A stretch of 64,000 nt of DNA, taken from contig OZ023217.1 of assembly GCA_963995525.1 (NCBI GenBank), forward strand, positions 2,758,627 to 2,822,626. The letters are read 5' to 3'. Below the pieces are notes generated by a model that saw only the letters and a program-made list of their open reading frames with translations, was not told the DNA's origin and did no database searches. A program made the translations under genes and the position numbers. This document shows, piece after piece, positions 14,774-24,289 of this stretch (position 1 is its first letter; the number at the start of each line of letters is the position of its first letter). This DNA is from Escarpia spicata (Eukaryota; Annelida; Polychaeta; Sabellida; Siboglinidae).

Positions 14774-15213
14774 GGAGTGACCCCCACCAATAGGGTGTGA
14801 ATGGTAAATACTAGCCAGTAGGGATATAGTTAGTAGTTGTAGCAGGTAGCTGCCAGAGAGGTGGAGTGACCCCCACCAATACGGTGTGAATAGTAAATAC
14901 TAGCCAGTAGGGATATAGTTAGTAGTTGTAGCAGGTAGCGGCCAGAGAGTCGGAGTGACCCCCACCAATACGGTGTGAATGGTAAATACTAGCCAATAGG
15001 GATATAGTTAGTAGTTGTAACAGGTAGCTGCCAGAGAGGCGGAGTGACCCCACCAATACGGTGTGGATGGTAAATACTAGCCAGTAGGGATATATTTAGT
15101 AGTTGTAGCAGGTAGCTGCCAGAGAGGCGGAGTGACCCCACCAATAGGGTGTGAATGGTAAATACTAGCCAGTAGGGATATAGTTAGTAGTTGTAGCAGG
15201 TAGCTGCTGGAGA
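14774..15213 (+). repeat. Minisatellite, five copies of an 89-bp unit
   Basis: Copies start with GGAGTGACCCC at 14774, 14863, 14952, 15041 and 15129, giving spacings of 89, 89, 89 and 88. Each contains CACCAATA.GGTGTG and GCCAGTAGGGATATA.TTAGTAGTTG. Copies differ by only a few substitutions and one C deletion, so the array is recent or homogenised. It is not coding. Confidence 0.97.
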
Positions 15214-16913
15214 CAATTAAAGAATATTGTTATCATTATTAGTGAGACTATTAATAAGTCAGTGAATTGTAGATATTCTGTAGCAATACTACTGGGGCCG
15301 GCACGCTTGCTGTGAATATGTGATTCAATTATTGTATTGATGGATACATAATATTTGTTATTTAATAAAAGTAAATGTCATTAAGTTGGCCTATATCAAT
15401 CTACAGTGGACGTTGCTTTGCATAAAGGTGTATTATATTCAACAATACGTGGCCAGTAACATCTGTAGTGTTATTGTCACCTTGAGATTTTAAATACAAG
15501 TTTCAAGAGACAGTGTTACTGAATGTCAAATGGTTAAAACAAGTTCAAGTTAGAGAATAACAAAATAATGTTCTTCTTAAGGAAACATTGTGTTTCTTTA
15601 TATAAAAATAAATAATACACAAGTTACTAATGATAGTATACATCCTTTAATCGTGTCAACTTTGCTTATTACCCCCAATATGAACACAAACCTAACATTA
15701 CGCAGTTAAATGACGATCTACACACCATAAACTGAGTTCATCTTGGAACCAATGAGCATCCACTTTTCACCAGCTCAGACGAGCATGTCGATAAATCTTT
15801 AAATAATTTATTACAAAAACCTAGCATTTCTTTACCACGCGCTTTTGACATGTTCCTTATAACATACTGGCATCTAACATATAAGGCAACGATGCTGTAT
15901 TTTGAACATAGATATCATTAAACCACACATAGTTCATCCAACTCTACAAAACTACAAAAGCAGACATGGGACATGTGAAATGTTGCACATAATAAAATAT
16001 ATCACTAGATTTATTTCCCCTAAAACTATGTTTCTGTGTGGAAATATATTGAATAAGTATTTGGCATATTTGGCAGTTGCACTCATTAAATACTTTGTGC
16101 CAGACCATCACTTCTGTTGGCATGATCTAGTGGTATGATTGCACATAATTACCGTATCTCTCCATCATATTAACATTGCTTTGTGAATCTGCCCTTCAAC
16201 ATTCAAGAATAACATTTTACTGCTAGAAAATGTGTACAAATCATGTAAAATTACAAAGAATTCATATATCTACAGGCTAATGGTATAATTCATTCAGACA
16301 TTGGTTAACCTCCTGTTTCACATAGACCTGATCTACCCATTTCATATCACTGTAGCTACACACAAGTTTACAGTGTCTAGATTCTGTTGGCAACATTGAA
16401 AATACAGCAGTTGTTTCTCTTTGGTTGACTTGGCTCCGCTGCTTAAGTCAATATCTACTCTTCAGTATTTCCTATTACAGCATCAGGCCCAGCAGAACCA
16501 ACCAACCAATATTCCAACATCTCCCTTCTTGTTGCATAGCCATCCACTTTCATGACATTTTGTTTGCCATTTCTTACGATTTCCGATTCTTAATAATTTC
16601 ATCAGTCATATAATATACATTTTCCAGCCAGATGACAACAAAACTGTGCTTTTGTTTAAAATATCAACCAGCCGAATAAACGTTCTTGTTCTTCTTATTC
16701 TGTTAATAAGTTTCAAATCAAATGTCAACCAGCCGAGATATATAATTTTATTCGGTTACATTTCTGTTAATAAAACTAATAAAGCTGACAAAATAACACA
16801 TACTGTATAAGAAAAAACTGTCTGCAAAACTGGCCCCAAAACAAACAAAAAACAAGAACAAATTAGAGATACATACAATGTAGGAGTTTGAGTTTGTTGG
16901 TGCCATGACATAC
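15214..16913. other. AT-rich, probable intron or flank of the laminin-G gene
   Basis: No further exon of the minus-strand laminin-G gene was recognised downstream of the 16914 donor. No transposon protein was seen either. Confidence 0.35.
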
Positions 16914-17035
16914 CCCGACAGCGTCAGCGGTGAGGTCAATGGGTCCCTTGCGCTGGATGTACAGGTTGTTGACACAACCCTCCAGCGTCTTCTCGTGCTG
17001 GCCTAATGTCGTGCCGTCCAGGTTGGGTACGCCGT
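16914..17035 (-). CDS. Exon of a laminin-G-domain protein, possibly a laminin alpha chain
   Basis: A 122-base exon on the minus strand, bounded by an acceptor (TATGTTTCAG|AC) and a GTATGT donor. It reads (D)GVPNLDGTTLGQHEK, then TLEGCVNNLYIQRKG and PIDLTADAVG, 40 full codons entered in phase 1 and left in phase 0. The GVP block, a Cys in a GC-(I/V)-x-N-(L/V)-hydrophobic motif, then a PIDL strand is the conserved C-terminal third of a laminin-G domain. Such domains are extracellular and bind receptors or sulphated sugars. NLYIQRKGPIDLTADAVG is closest in feel to laminin alpha LG modules, but perlecan, agrin or neurexin relatives cannot be excluded. GC content and codon use stand out from the AT-rich flanks. 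The exon is too short to complete the domain; the preceding strand is probably the sequence at 17206-17386. Confidence 0.75.
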
Positions 17036-17164
17036 CTGAAACATAACAACCACTGTCAACCCTCTGGCAACATTGGCCGAACACGCTTCAATTACCCTAT
17101 CCATCACGTACGTGATCTGTTGCCTAGCAAAACCTCAGTCAAGTAATCAGAAAACAATAAGTGG

Positions 17165-17386
17165 GTTGCCGTGTGTGTTCAGTATGAGATATGTGTAAGA
17201 CTTACCAATATACATGTTGCCGTGTGTGTTCAGTATGAGATATGTGTAAGACTTACCAATATACATGTTGCCGTGTGTGTTCAGTATGAGATATGTCTAA
17301 GACTTACCAATATACTTGTTGCTGTGTGTGTTCAGTATGAGATATGTGTAACACTTACCAATATACATGTTGCTGTGTATGTCCCT
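17165..17386 (-). repeat. 51-bp tandem array of an exon end, four copies carrying a splice donor
   Basis: Five copies start with GTTGC on the plus strand at 17165, 17216, 17267, 17318 and 17369, exactly 51 bp apart. On the minus strand the units read LNTHGN(M/K)YI followed by G|GTAAGT or GTAAGTG. This is the L-Y-(I/L)-G strand that precedes GVP in laminin-G domains, and it leaves in phase 1, matching the phase-1 entry of the exon at 17035. Candidate exon ends are at 17206, 17257, 17308 and 17359. The 51-bp period is a multiple of three. Only one copy can be the ancestral exon end; the rest are duplications. Confidence 0.7.
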
Positions 17387-17509
17387 GGGGCCGGTTTCAT
17401 GAAGTGTACTTAAAGTTACGCAATTTCTTAGCGTCACGTGTTTGTATAAACTCCTATGTTCGCTTTTTAGCGTTAAGAGCGTTCTTAGCCGCTTCATGAA
17501 AGAGGCCCC
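17387..17509. mobile_element. Small inverted-repeat element (MITE-like), 123 bp
   Basis: The ends are GGGGCCGGTTTCATGAAG and CTTCATGAAAGAGGCCCC, inverted repeats of 18 bp with two mismatches. An inner pair, AGCGTCACG and related GCGTTAAGAGCG sequences, suggests further folding. It lies immediately beside the uppermost copy of the 51-bp laminin-G array. It has no transposase and would be a non-autonomous element. Confidence 0.75.
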
Positions 17510-17514
17510 TGGCC

Positions 17515-17690
17515 TGCAAATTAAATTTTATTTCTTATTTGCAGAGCCCAGCTAGCCATCTGGCTCTGCCATTTGCGGTGCTAAGCATAGTTAGCAGAGC
17601 CTAGCTGTGCGAATTAGATTCCACTTCTTATTTGCAGAGCTCGCACAGCCAACCGGCTCTGCGTTTGGCGCGGCCTTTTGCAAATTTGGC
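17515..17690 (+). repeat. Two diverged direct repeats containing TTCTTATTTGCAGAGC
   Basis: TTCTTATTTGCAGAGC followed by CAGC(C/T)AG..CATCTGGCTCTGC at about 17532-17570 recurs at about 17625-17663 as CACAGCCAACCGGCTCTGC. The spacing is about 95 bp. The CTTATTTGCAG|AG string resembles a splice acceptor, but no exon follows that I can support. Confidence 0.5.
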
Positions 17691-17925
17691 CCGATTTATA
17701 TGATATTGGGTATTTGGTGTTTCTGTATAGAAACAAAGGTATTTGTGCTATTTCTGCATTAAGTTTCGCTATGCGTATGAATGTTCTACTACTTCCTTGC
17801 AAGTAGACTTTGTAATTGTAAATACATTCTTCGATATTCCCGTATCTATCTATGTGACCTTTAAATTAGTTAGGTGCAGTTACATATTCTGGTAAACTAT
17901 TCTGATCATTGCTACCGCTCTTGGT

Positions 17926-18456
17926 TATTATACCGTTATACAGTGCAATATATTATACCGTTATATAGTGCAATATATTATACTGTTATATAGTCCAATA
18001 TATTATACTGTTATATAGTCCAATATATTATACTGTTATATAGTGCAATATATTATACTGTTATATAGTCCAATATATTATACTGTTATATAGTCTAATA
18101 TATTATACTGTTATATAGTCCAATATATTATACTGTTATATAGTCCAATATATTATACTGTTATGTAGTCCAATATATTATACTGTTATATAGTCAAATA
18201 TATTATACTGTTATATTGTCAAATATATTATACTGTTATATAGTGCAATATATTATACTGTTATATAGTCCAATATTTTATACTGTTATATAGTCCAATA
18301 TATTATACTGTTATATAGTCCAATATATTATACTGTTATATAGTCAAATATATTATACTGTTATATAGTCCAATATATTATACTGTTATATAGTCCAATA
18401 TATTATACTGTTATATAGTCAAATATATTATACTGTTATATAGTCAAATATATTAT
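17926..18456. repeat. AT-rich minisatellite, about 21 copies of a 25-bp unit
   Basis: Unit CAATATATTATACTGTTATATAGTC repeated with rare substitutions, such as TACCG in the first two copies. Strand slippage or unequal exchange explains it. The unit is partly self-complementary (TATA-rich), so the array could extrude hairpins. Not coding. Confidence 0.97.
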
Positions 18457-18536
18457 TAACACAACGCAATTATGCAGTCAAAAATCAATATAACAGTTTT
18501 TATTAACTTATAAACATACATACCCCGGTATTTCAA

Positions 18537-19597
18537 CACTCGCCTAACTAGTAGCTTACATAACATACTAATACACATCACACTTGCCTAACTAGTAGCT
18601 TACATAACATACTAATACACATCACACTCGCCTAACTAGTAGCTTACATAACATACTAATACACATCACACTCGCCTAACTAGTAGCTTACATAACATAC
18701 TAATACACATCACACTCGCCTAACTAGTAGCTTACATAACATACTAATACACATCACACTCGCCTAACTAGTAGCTTACATAACATAATAATACACATCA
18801 CACTCGCCTAACTAGTAGCTTACATAACATACTAATACACATCACACTCGCCTAACTAGTAGCTTACATAACATACTAATACACATCACACTCGCCTAAC
18901 TAGTAGCTTACATAACATACTAATACACATCACACTCGCCTAACTAGTAGCTTACATAACATACTAATACACATCACACTCGCCTAACTAGTAGCGTACA
19001 TAACATACTAATACACATCACACTCGCCTAACTAGTAGCTTACATAACATACTAATACACATCACACTCGCCTAAATAGTAGCTTACATAACATACTAAT
19101 ACACATCACACTCGCCTAACTAGTAGCTTACATAACATACTAATACACATCACACTCGCCTAACTAGTAGCTTACATAACATACTAATACACATCACACT
19201 CGCCTAACTAGTAGCTTACATAACATACTAATACACATCACACTCGCCTAACTAGTAGCTTACATAACATACTAATACACATCACACTTGCCGAACTAGT
19301 AGCTTACATAACATACTAATACACATCACACTCGCCTAACTAGTAGCTTACATAACATACTAATACACATCACACTCGCCTAACTAGTAGCTTACATAAC
19401 ATACTAATACACCCTAACTAGTAGCTTACATAACATACTAATACACATCACACTCGCCTAACTAGTAGCTTACATAACATACTAATACACATCACACTTA
19501 CCTAACTAGTAGCTTACATGACATACTAATACACATCACACTCGCCTAACTAGTAGCTTACATAACATACTAATACACATCACACTTGCCGAACTAT
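18537..19597. repeat. Minisatellite, about 24 copies of a 44-bp unit
   Basis: Unit CACTCGCCTAACTAGTAGCT followed by TACATAACATACTAATACAC and ATCA. Nearly all copies are identical. Variants include CTTGCC, one AAATAGT, one GTAGCG and one shortened copy near 19412 missing about 11 bases. The homogeneity suggests recent expansion. It starts only about 80 bp after the 25-bp satellite. Confidence 0.98.
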
Positions 19598-20094
19598 TAA
19601 AAACTTAAATCCTTTCAGAACATATATTCTGACAAACATATTACATGAAATCTCGGCATCAACATATTAATACAAAAATCATATTATACACAGATGGTAC
19701 ATAATAGTACACAACGTTCTTGCCTACATATCAACACATGGAACATAGTAATGCAGAACACACTAAATCCTAGCACCGTCCATCACAAATGCATACACAA
19801 CTTATTTAACACACAAAAACTATGTCCACTTTTGACTTATGAAGGGGGAAAAGCCTTAGCAAAACCTCATGTACGGAACAGGGAAAAGCGTCAAAAGACG
19901 ATCGTAATATCTACGTAGGAAGCATACATCTGATTGATTTTATTAAAATCATTAACACGGGACGTACTCTATACTTGTCTAAACTAATAACAACTGAAAT
20001 CCTGCCACAGCTTACTAACATACTATTAACAAAAATGTTAAATAATTTTCTTGATAGAACTTCTAACCATCTGACAAAGATGCATGTCACAGAA
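19598..20094. other. AT-rich spacer
   Basis: No exon or transposon identified between the 44-bp satellite and the CA-rich microsatellite. Confidence 0.35.
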
Positions 20095-20100
20095 CATCTC

Positions 20101-20166
20101 CTACACACGCACACACGCACACACGCACACACGCACACACGCACACACGCACACACGCACGCAAGC
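20101..20166. repeat. (CACACG)n microsatellite
   Basis: Six-base CACACG units, about eleven copies. Confidence 0.95.
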
Positions 20167-20177
20167 ACACACAAGAA

Positions 20178-20246
20178 ATTGAATTATGAAATGTGAAAGG
20201 TGTTCTAACACCTAAACATTGTAGATAACAAAATGTTCGATGTGTG

Positions 20247-20286
<40 letters not shown>

Positions 20287-20373
20287 CGTGTGCGTGTGCG
20301 TGTGCGTGTGCGTGTGCGTGTGTATGTGTGCGTGTGTGCTTGTTAGAACACCTTTCACATTTCATAATTTAAT
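20178..20373. mobile_element. Inverted-repeat element with a TG microsatellite between its arms
   Basis: The left arm (about 20178-20211) contains GAATTATGAAATGTGAAAGG and TGTTCTAACA. The right arm (about 20340-20373) is its reverse complement, TGTTAGAACACCTTTCACAT then TTCATAATT. A TG/TGTGCG tract fills most of the middle. This is a small foldback element whose loop expanded as a microsatellite, or one that arose around it. Confidence 0.8.
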
Positions 20374-20457
20374 TCCTCATAAAATTATTAAATCAAATAT
20401 TACAAGCGATGCAGTAAAAAAATAATGGCTCAAAAAACCTGCACGAAAAATACTTAC

Positions 20458-20540
20458 TTCTGGTGTGGTCGGACACCATGCCCAGAAAGTCGTGGTTTCC
20501 CGACGTGTTTGCAGCCAAGCGTGACGTTTGCATACTGCAG
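20458..20540 (-). CDS. Possible upstream exon of the laminin-G gene (weak)
   Basis: On the minus strand a stretch ends with CACCAGAA|GTAAGTATT, a strong donor. The frame leaving in phase 1 reads MQTSRLAANTSG then NHDFLGMVSDHTR. The DFLGMVSD string could be the early beta strand of a laminin-G domain (compare the D-F-L-x-L pattern), and the phase is compatible with the exons at 17-16.9 kb. A CTGCAG acceptor candidate precedes it. It is short and unsupported by homology search; another frame is also open. Treat it as a suggestion. Confidence 0.25.
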
Positions 20541-20884
20541 ACGTTCATCCAAGTCACGAGTTCCCAATGTTGAGAACCATGTTTTTACACTATGCATGCA
20601 TGCGTGCGTTCGTCTGTGTGCGTGCGTCAACAGTTTGATGGTTGTGGTTTGATGTTTATGTTTCTGTGTATTGGGCAGGGGTGGTGTATATATGTGGGAA
20701 TGTGTGAGGTTGTGCGCGGCGTGCGCGCGCTTGTCTCTGTGTGTGCGTGCGTGCGTGCATCGTGCGTGCTGTCAGGTGTTTCTTGGCCTTCGACTTCTTC
20801 TCGTCCCTGGGGGTTCCATGTAATTGCTTGTCGTATGATGTTTATTGTTGTAGGTTTCCTCCGGTATGTCCTATCCACCTCCAT

Positions 20885-21218
20885 GTCAAAGAGGTAAGTT
20901 CTTAGATAGCGCAGTATTTAGTCCCCGTGACTGCTTAAAGCACTTTAATTACACTTTACTCCCTGGCAGATCTGTTCAATCGAACATCATCTTAACTTCT
21001 ATGGGAAGCATTCAGCCACACTGCAATTATACGCGAAGACTATTCGTACACAAATACCCACCACTGTCTATAGCCATGTACTCATTCATACAACTGAGTG
21101 AACTGAAGCAATGTAGAGTAAACGAACTTGCCCAAGGTTCGACACCGCCGCACAGGATTCGAACCAGCGTTCACTCAGTCAAAGAGTCCGGAGCTCTTAT
21201 CGCTGCGCTACTTCCAAA
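20885..21218 (-). mobile_element. tRNA-derived SINE (copy 1)
   Basis: Read on the minus strand from about 21218: a tRNA-like head with an A-box region (TAGCGCAGCGATAAGAGC) and a perfect B box (GGTTCGAATCC). Then come CCTTGGGCAAGTTCGTTTAC, GAATGAGTACATGGCTATAG, and a tail ending AATACTGCGCTATCTAAG. The same body occurs at 60150-60455 on the plus strand. Pol III promoter boxes are intact here. Confidence 0.85.
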
Positions 21219-21244
21219 CGTTTCTCAAAATGACCCGTGCTTGC

Positions 21245-21355
21245 GTGTGTGCGTGGTGTGTGCGTGTTTGCGTGTATGTATGTGTTTGGTGTATGTGTGT
21301 GTGCGTGCGTGTGTGCCTACGAGCGTGCGCGCCTACGTGCGTGCACGCGTGTGAT
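21245..21355 (+). repeat. Degenerate GTGTGCGTG-rich microsatellite
   Basis: A TG/TGCG-rich tract beside the SINE head. Another GTGCGTGCGTGC patch is at 20590-20765. No coding meaning. Confidence 0.8.
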
Positions 21356-22297
21356 ACAGGTAGGCATGTGGTGTCTTTCAAATTTATGTCGTTTTAGCTA
21401 ACGTTGTGTTTTTGTGAAGTATCTGTAGGCGTTATTGCTAGTACAATATATTTTGCCAACGAGATACATCACTGTTCTGAGGACAAAGGTGTTATTTATT
21501 TCTTAGAGCTGCCCGCATTGTAATTGGAAAACACCCCTTCCCACAATATCTTCCTAAATACATTTATTATAATTGAGATGACGTATACATGTGTATGGGT
21601 ACCCAGTATGTTAAACTTTTCCTCCTGAACAAGTTGCATAGCAGACACCAAAAGAATGGATTGATGTTTTAAAACAACGTCAACATAAGTAGTGTAGACT
21701 ATATTTAATAATGGATGCCTTTCTAACCGTAATTACGCAGACGTGTAGGTCTAGGCGCCATACATGTGGAGAACACTTGACAGACGGAACTAAACGATAC
21801 GTAGGGCGAAACACACAACTAATTGTTAATTGTATTGACCACGAATAGGAAAATATTGTGACAACTAAAAGATGGTCAGAATCGTATCAAAGTTCAGCGA
21901 TCAACTGAATATAAACAGAAGCACCGACGCTAACACAATTACAAAGACACGGTCCTACTTTCCTAGCCGGTTGTCCGGGATCAGCAGTCAGAATTTTCAT
22001 CGGGCAGCTGGGTCGCGTCGTAAACGAGACTTTGGAAAGTCAGCGTTGATGCTCCACCGTGTATCCTTTCAGGCCGATGATTATATCAATGCTGGGTGGT
22101 AGTGGTGAATCCGAGCTCTGGATGTAATTAAAGGGAATAAAAACACCGATTGCTTGAATTCATATTATATCCTGCTATCTATTTTCATGTCCACCAAGCG
22201 AACAAAATTAAATGAATTAGAAATTCCACATTTTATGCTGGGTAGCCGGACATTTTCGAATATGCATATTTTGGCGCGCTTTTCGGAATACCGAGAT
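21356..22297. other. Unassigned spacer upstream of the large transposon
   Basis: AT-rich sequence with one GC-richer patch at 21950-22090 that has an open frame on each strand but no recognised domain. The left transposon arm begins at about 22298. Confidence 0.35.
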
Positions 22298-22768
22298 GTG
22301 ACGTCACATATGACCTATACTCGCGTTAGGCCGACCCTTTCTGTGCATTCAAAGCATGTTTACATGGATAGCTTTTGGGTCTAAACGAGCGTTAAAATGA
22401 GTTATTGTGCGATATTCCGATGTAACACAAACACTAGTCATCACACAGGAACAAACAGTTATCTTACGGTTCCACATGAATCCAATTATATAATTTTTAT
22501 TCAAAACAATGAATGCGAATGGGCCTACAACTTACAAGTCGACCTGGTTTCGCCGAGCTTCGGCTCGTTTTCAGAATAATTATATCGAATGCAACCAACG
22601 GAGATAATTTAATCTACACCAATAAACATGCATAGCAAACAGATATTGTATCCAGCTACAGAAAGTAATGTTGTATAATCTCATAATATCACTTGAATAT
22701 CGATATATGAAGGAGGAGTTGTATTATTTATCATAACAACTTAAATCAGTCAGCGAATGTCCGTCGAT

Positions 22769-22846
22769 GTCGGTAGCTCAGTTGGTAGATGCGTTGGTTT
22801 CTTCTCATTTATTTTACAATCGGGCGACGCCGGTTCAAGCCTGACA
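22769..22846 (+). other. tRNA-like segment in the left foldback arm
   Basis: The sequence has an A-box-like TAGCTCAGTTGGTAGATGCG and a B-box-like GGTTCAAGCC, with GTCGG and CTGAC ends that could pair partly. The anticodon-arm region is AT-rich and not convincing, so it is a tRNA-derived or tRNA-mimicking piece rather than a working tRNA gene. Confidence 0.55.
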
Positions 22847-23313
22847 CTAAACCATTGATTTTCTTGACACTTTTTTGTTTATGTTTTCACGAAGTACTAT
22901 AAACCAGATAATTTGTATGCTATGATGCACTGTTTGTAAATATTTTTATATATTTTTGTAGTAATTATTTATTCGCCAAAAAATGAAAATATGGTAATTA
23001 TATATAACGATGTTTCTAAATTGTATTATCCAGACTAATATAATGTAATGGATATATAATTTATTAATTGTAGATATAGTGTACGGTAATATATTGTAAA
23101 TATATATGTGAAAACAAATTGCATGTGATCTATCTGGATAAATAAAATTTAGAAACATCGTTATATATAATTACCATATTTTTGTGGCGAATAAATAATT
23201 ACTACAAAAATAAAAACAATTACAAACAGTGCATCAGAGTATAAAAATTATTTAGTTTATATTACTTCGTGAAAACATAAACAAAAAAAGTTTCAACAAA
23301 ATCAATGGTTTGG

Positions 23314-23393
23314 TGTCAGGATTGAACCGGCTTCGCCCGATTATAAAATAAATGAGAAAAAAACAACTCGTCTACCAACTGAGCTACCGGCAT
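23314..23393 (-). other. tRNA-like segment in the right foldback arm
   Basis: The inverted partner of 22769-22846: on the minus strand it carries TAGCTCAGTTGGTAGACGAG and GGTTCAATCC. It differs from the left copy at several positions, so the arms have diverged since formation. Confidence 0.55.
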
Positions 23394-23656
23394 CAATCGA
23401 CGGACATTCACTGACTGATTTAAGTTGTTATGATAAATTGTACAATTCATCCTTCATATATCGATATTCTAGTGATATTATCAGATTATACACGTTACTT
23501 TCCGTAGTTTGATACAATATATATCTGTTTGTAATGTATGTTTATTGGTGTAGATTATCTTCCGTGTTTTGCAATCGATATAATTATTTAGCAAACGAGC
23601 CGAAGATCAGCGAAAGCCGAAACCTGGTCGACTTATTGTTTGAGCTAGACTTATAG

Positions 23657-23984
23657 CCCTGCTAAAAGTGTACTACAGTGTATTATAGTCAACCATGATA
23701 CATCCATAGTAAATCATGGTGAATTGTAGTAAACCATAGTATATTGCATTTTACCATGTTTTTACCATAGTAAATCATATTAAAATATGGTATTCACTGT
23801 AATAAACTATGGTAAAACGTGATATTCATTATATTAAAAAACTATTTATTATAGTAAACCATAGTATTTACTATGGTAAAACATGGTAAAATATTCCGCA
23901 AAAAGACTGTAGTTTACTACAGTGTTTACTATAGTAAACTGTAGTAAATTTATTTTAGTAAACCGTAGAATTTTTTTAGCAGGG
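23657..23984. mobile_element. Small inverted-repeat element rich in TTTACTATGGTAAA palindromes
   Basis: The ends are CCCTGCTAAAA and TTTTAGCAGGG, an 11-bp perfect inverted repeat. The interior is made almost entirely of variants of TTTACTATGGTAAA and ACTGTAGTAAACTACAGT, which pair with each other. It interrupts the right arm of the foldback element and is therefore the youngest of the three nested elements. No ORF. Confidence 0.85.
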
Positions 23985-24289
23985 AGGCCGGGCCCATTCG
24001 CATTAATTGTTTTGAATAAAATTGGATTCATGTGGAACTGTAGGATACCTGCTTGTAGTCGAGTTGCCATTTTTGGAACCTGGAAATGGTTGATATGGTA
24101 GTGTAAGGTTTTTTGCTGAATCATGTAGGTTATGGGTCCCTCAACTCAAATCAGCGGGATGGCAACGTGCCATCCTTGGGTAACTTGTGGGAGCCAGGCA
24201 AATTCATGATGGCTGCCGTGAACCTAGGTCAAATTAGAAAATGTGTTACATTACATTATATTACTAGGAACATGATTTTGGTGTCTATA

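Larger units (their letters stand above)
22451..24056. mobile_element. Foldback element, arms of about 590 bp, inserted in the transposon's left arm
   Basis: The left arm 22451-23035 and right arm 23133-24056 (minus an inserted 328-bp element) are inverted copies. They run from ACAAACAGTTATCTTACGG at the left end to CTGTAGGATACCTGCTTGT at the right, and inward to CGATGTTTCTAAA / TTTAGAAACATCG. Both arms contain a tRNA-like segment. The matching right arm of the host transposon runs straight from AGGAACAA into TAGTCGAG, showing the site before insertion. No ORF, so the element is non-autonomous. Confidence 0.85.

Noticed and set aside
18537..19597. A regularly spaced array that might be taken for a CRISPR array
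   Set aside because: The whole 44-bp unit is repeated without variable spacers, and the genome is eukaryotic; it is a minisatellite.
22769..22846. Functional tRNA gene
   Set aside because: Only the A and B boxes look right; the anticodon arm is AT-rich and the acceptor ends pair poorly, and the segment lies in both arms of a foldback element.
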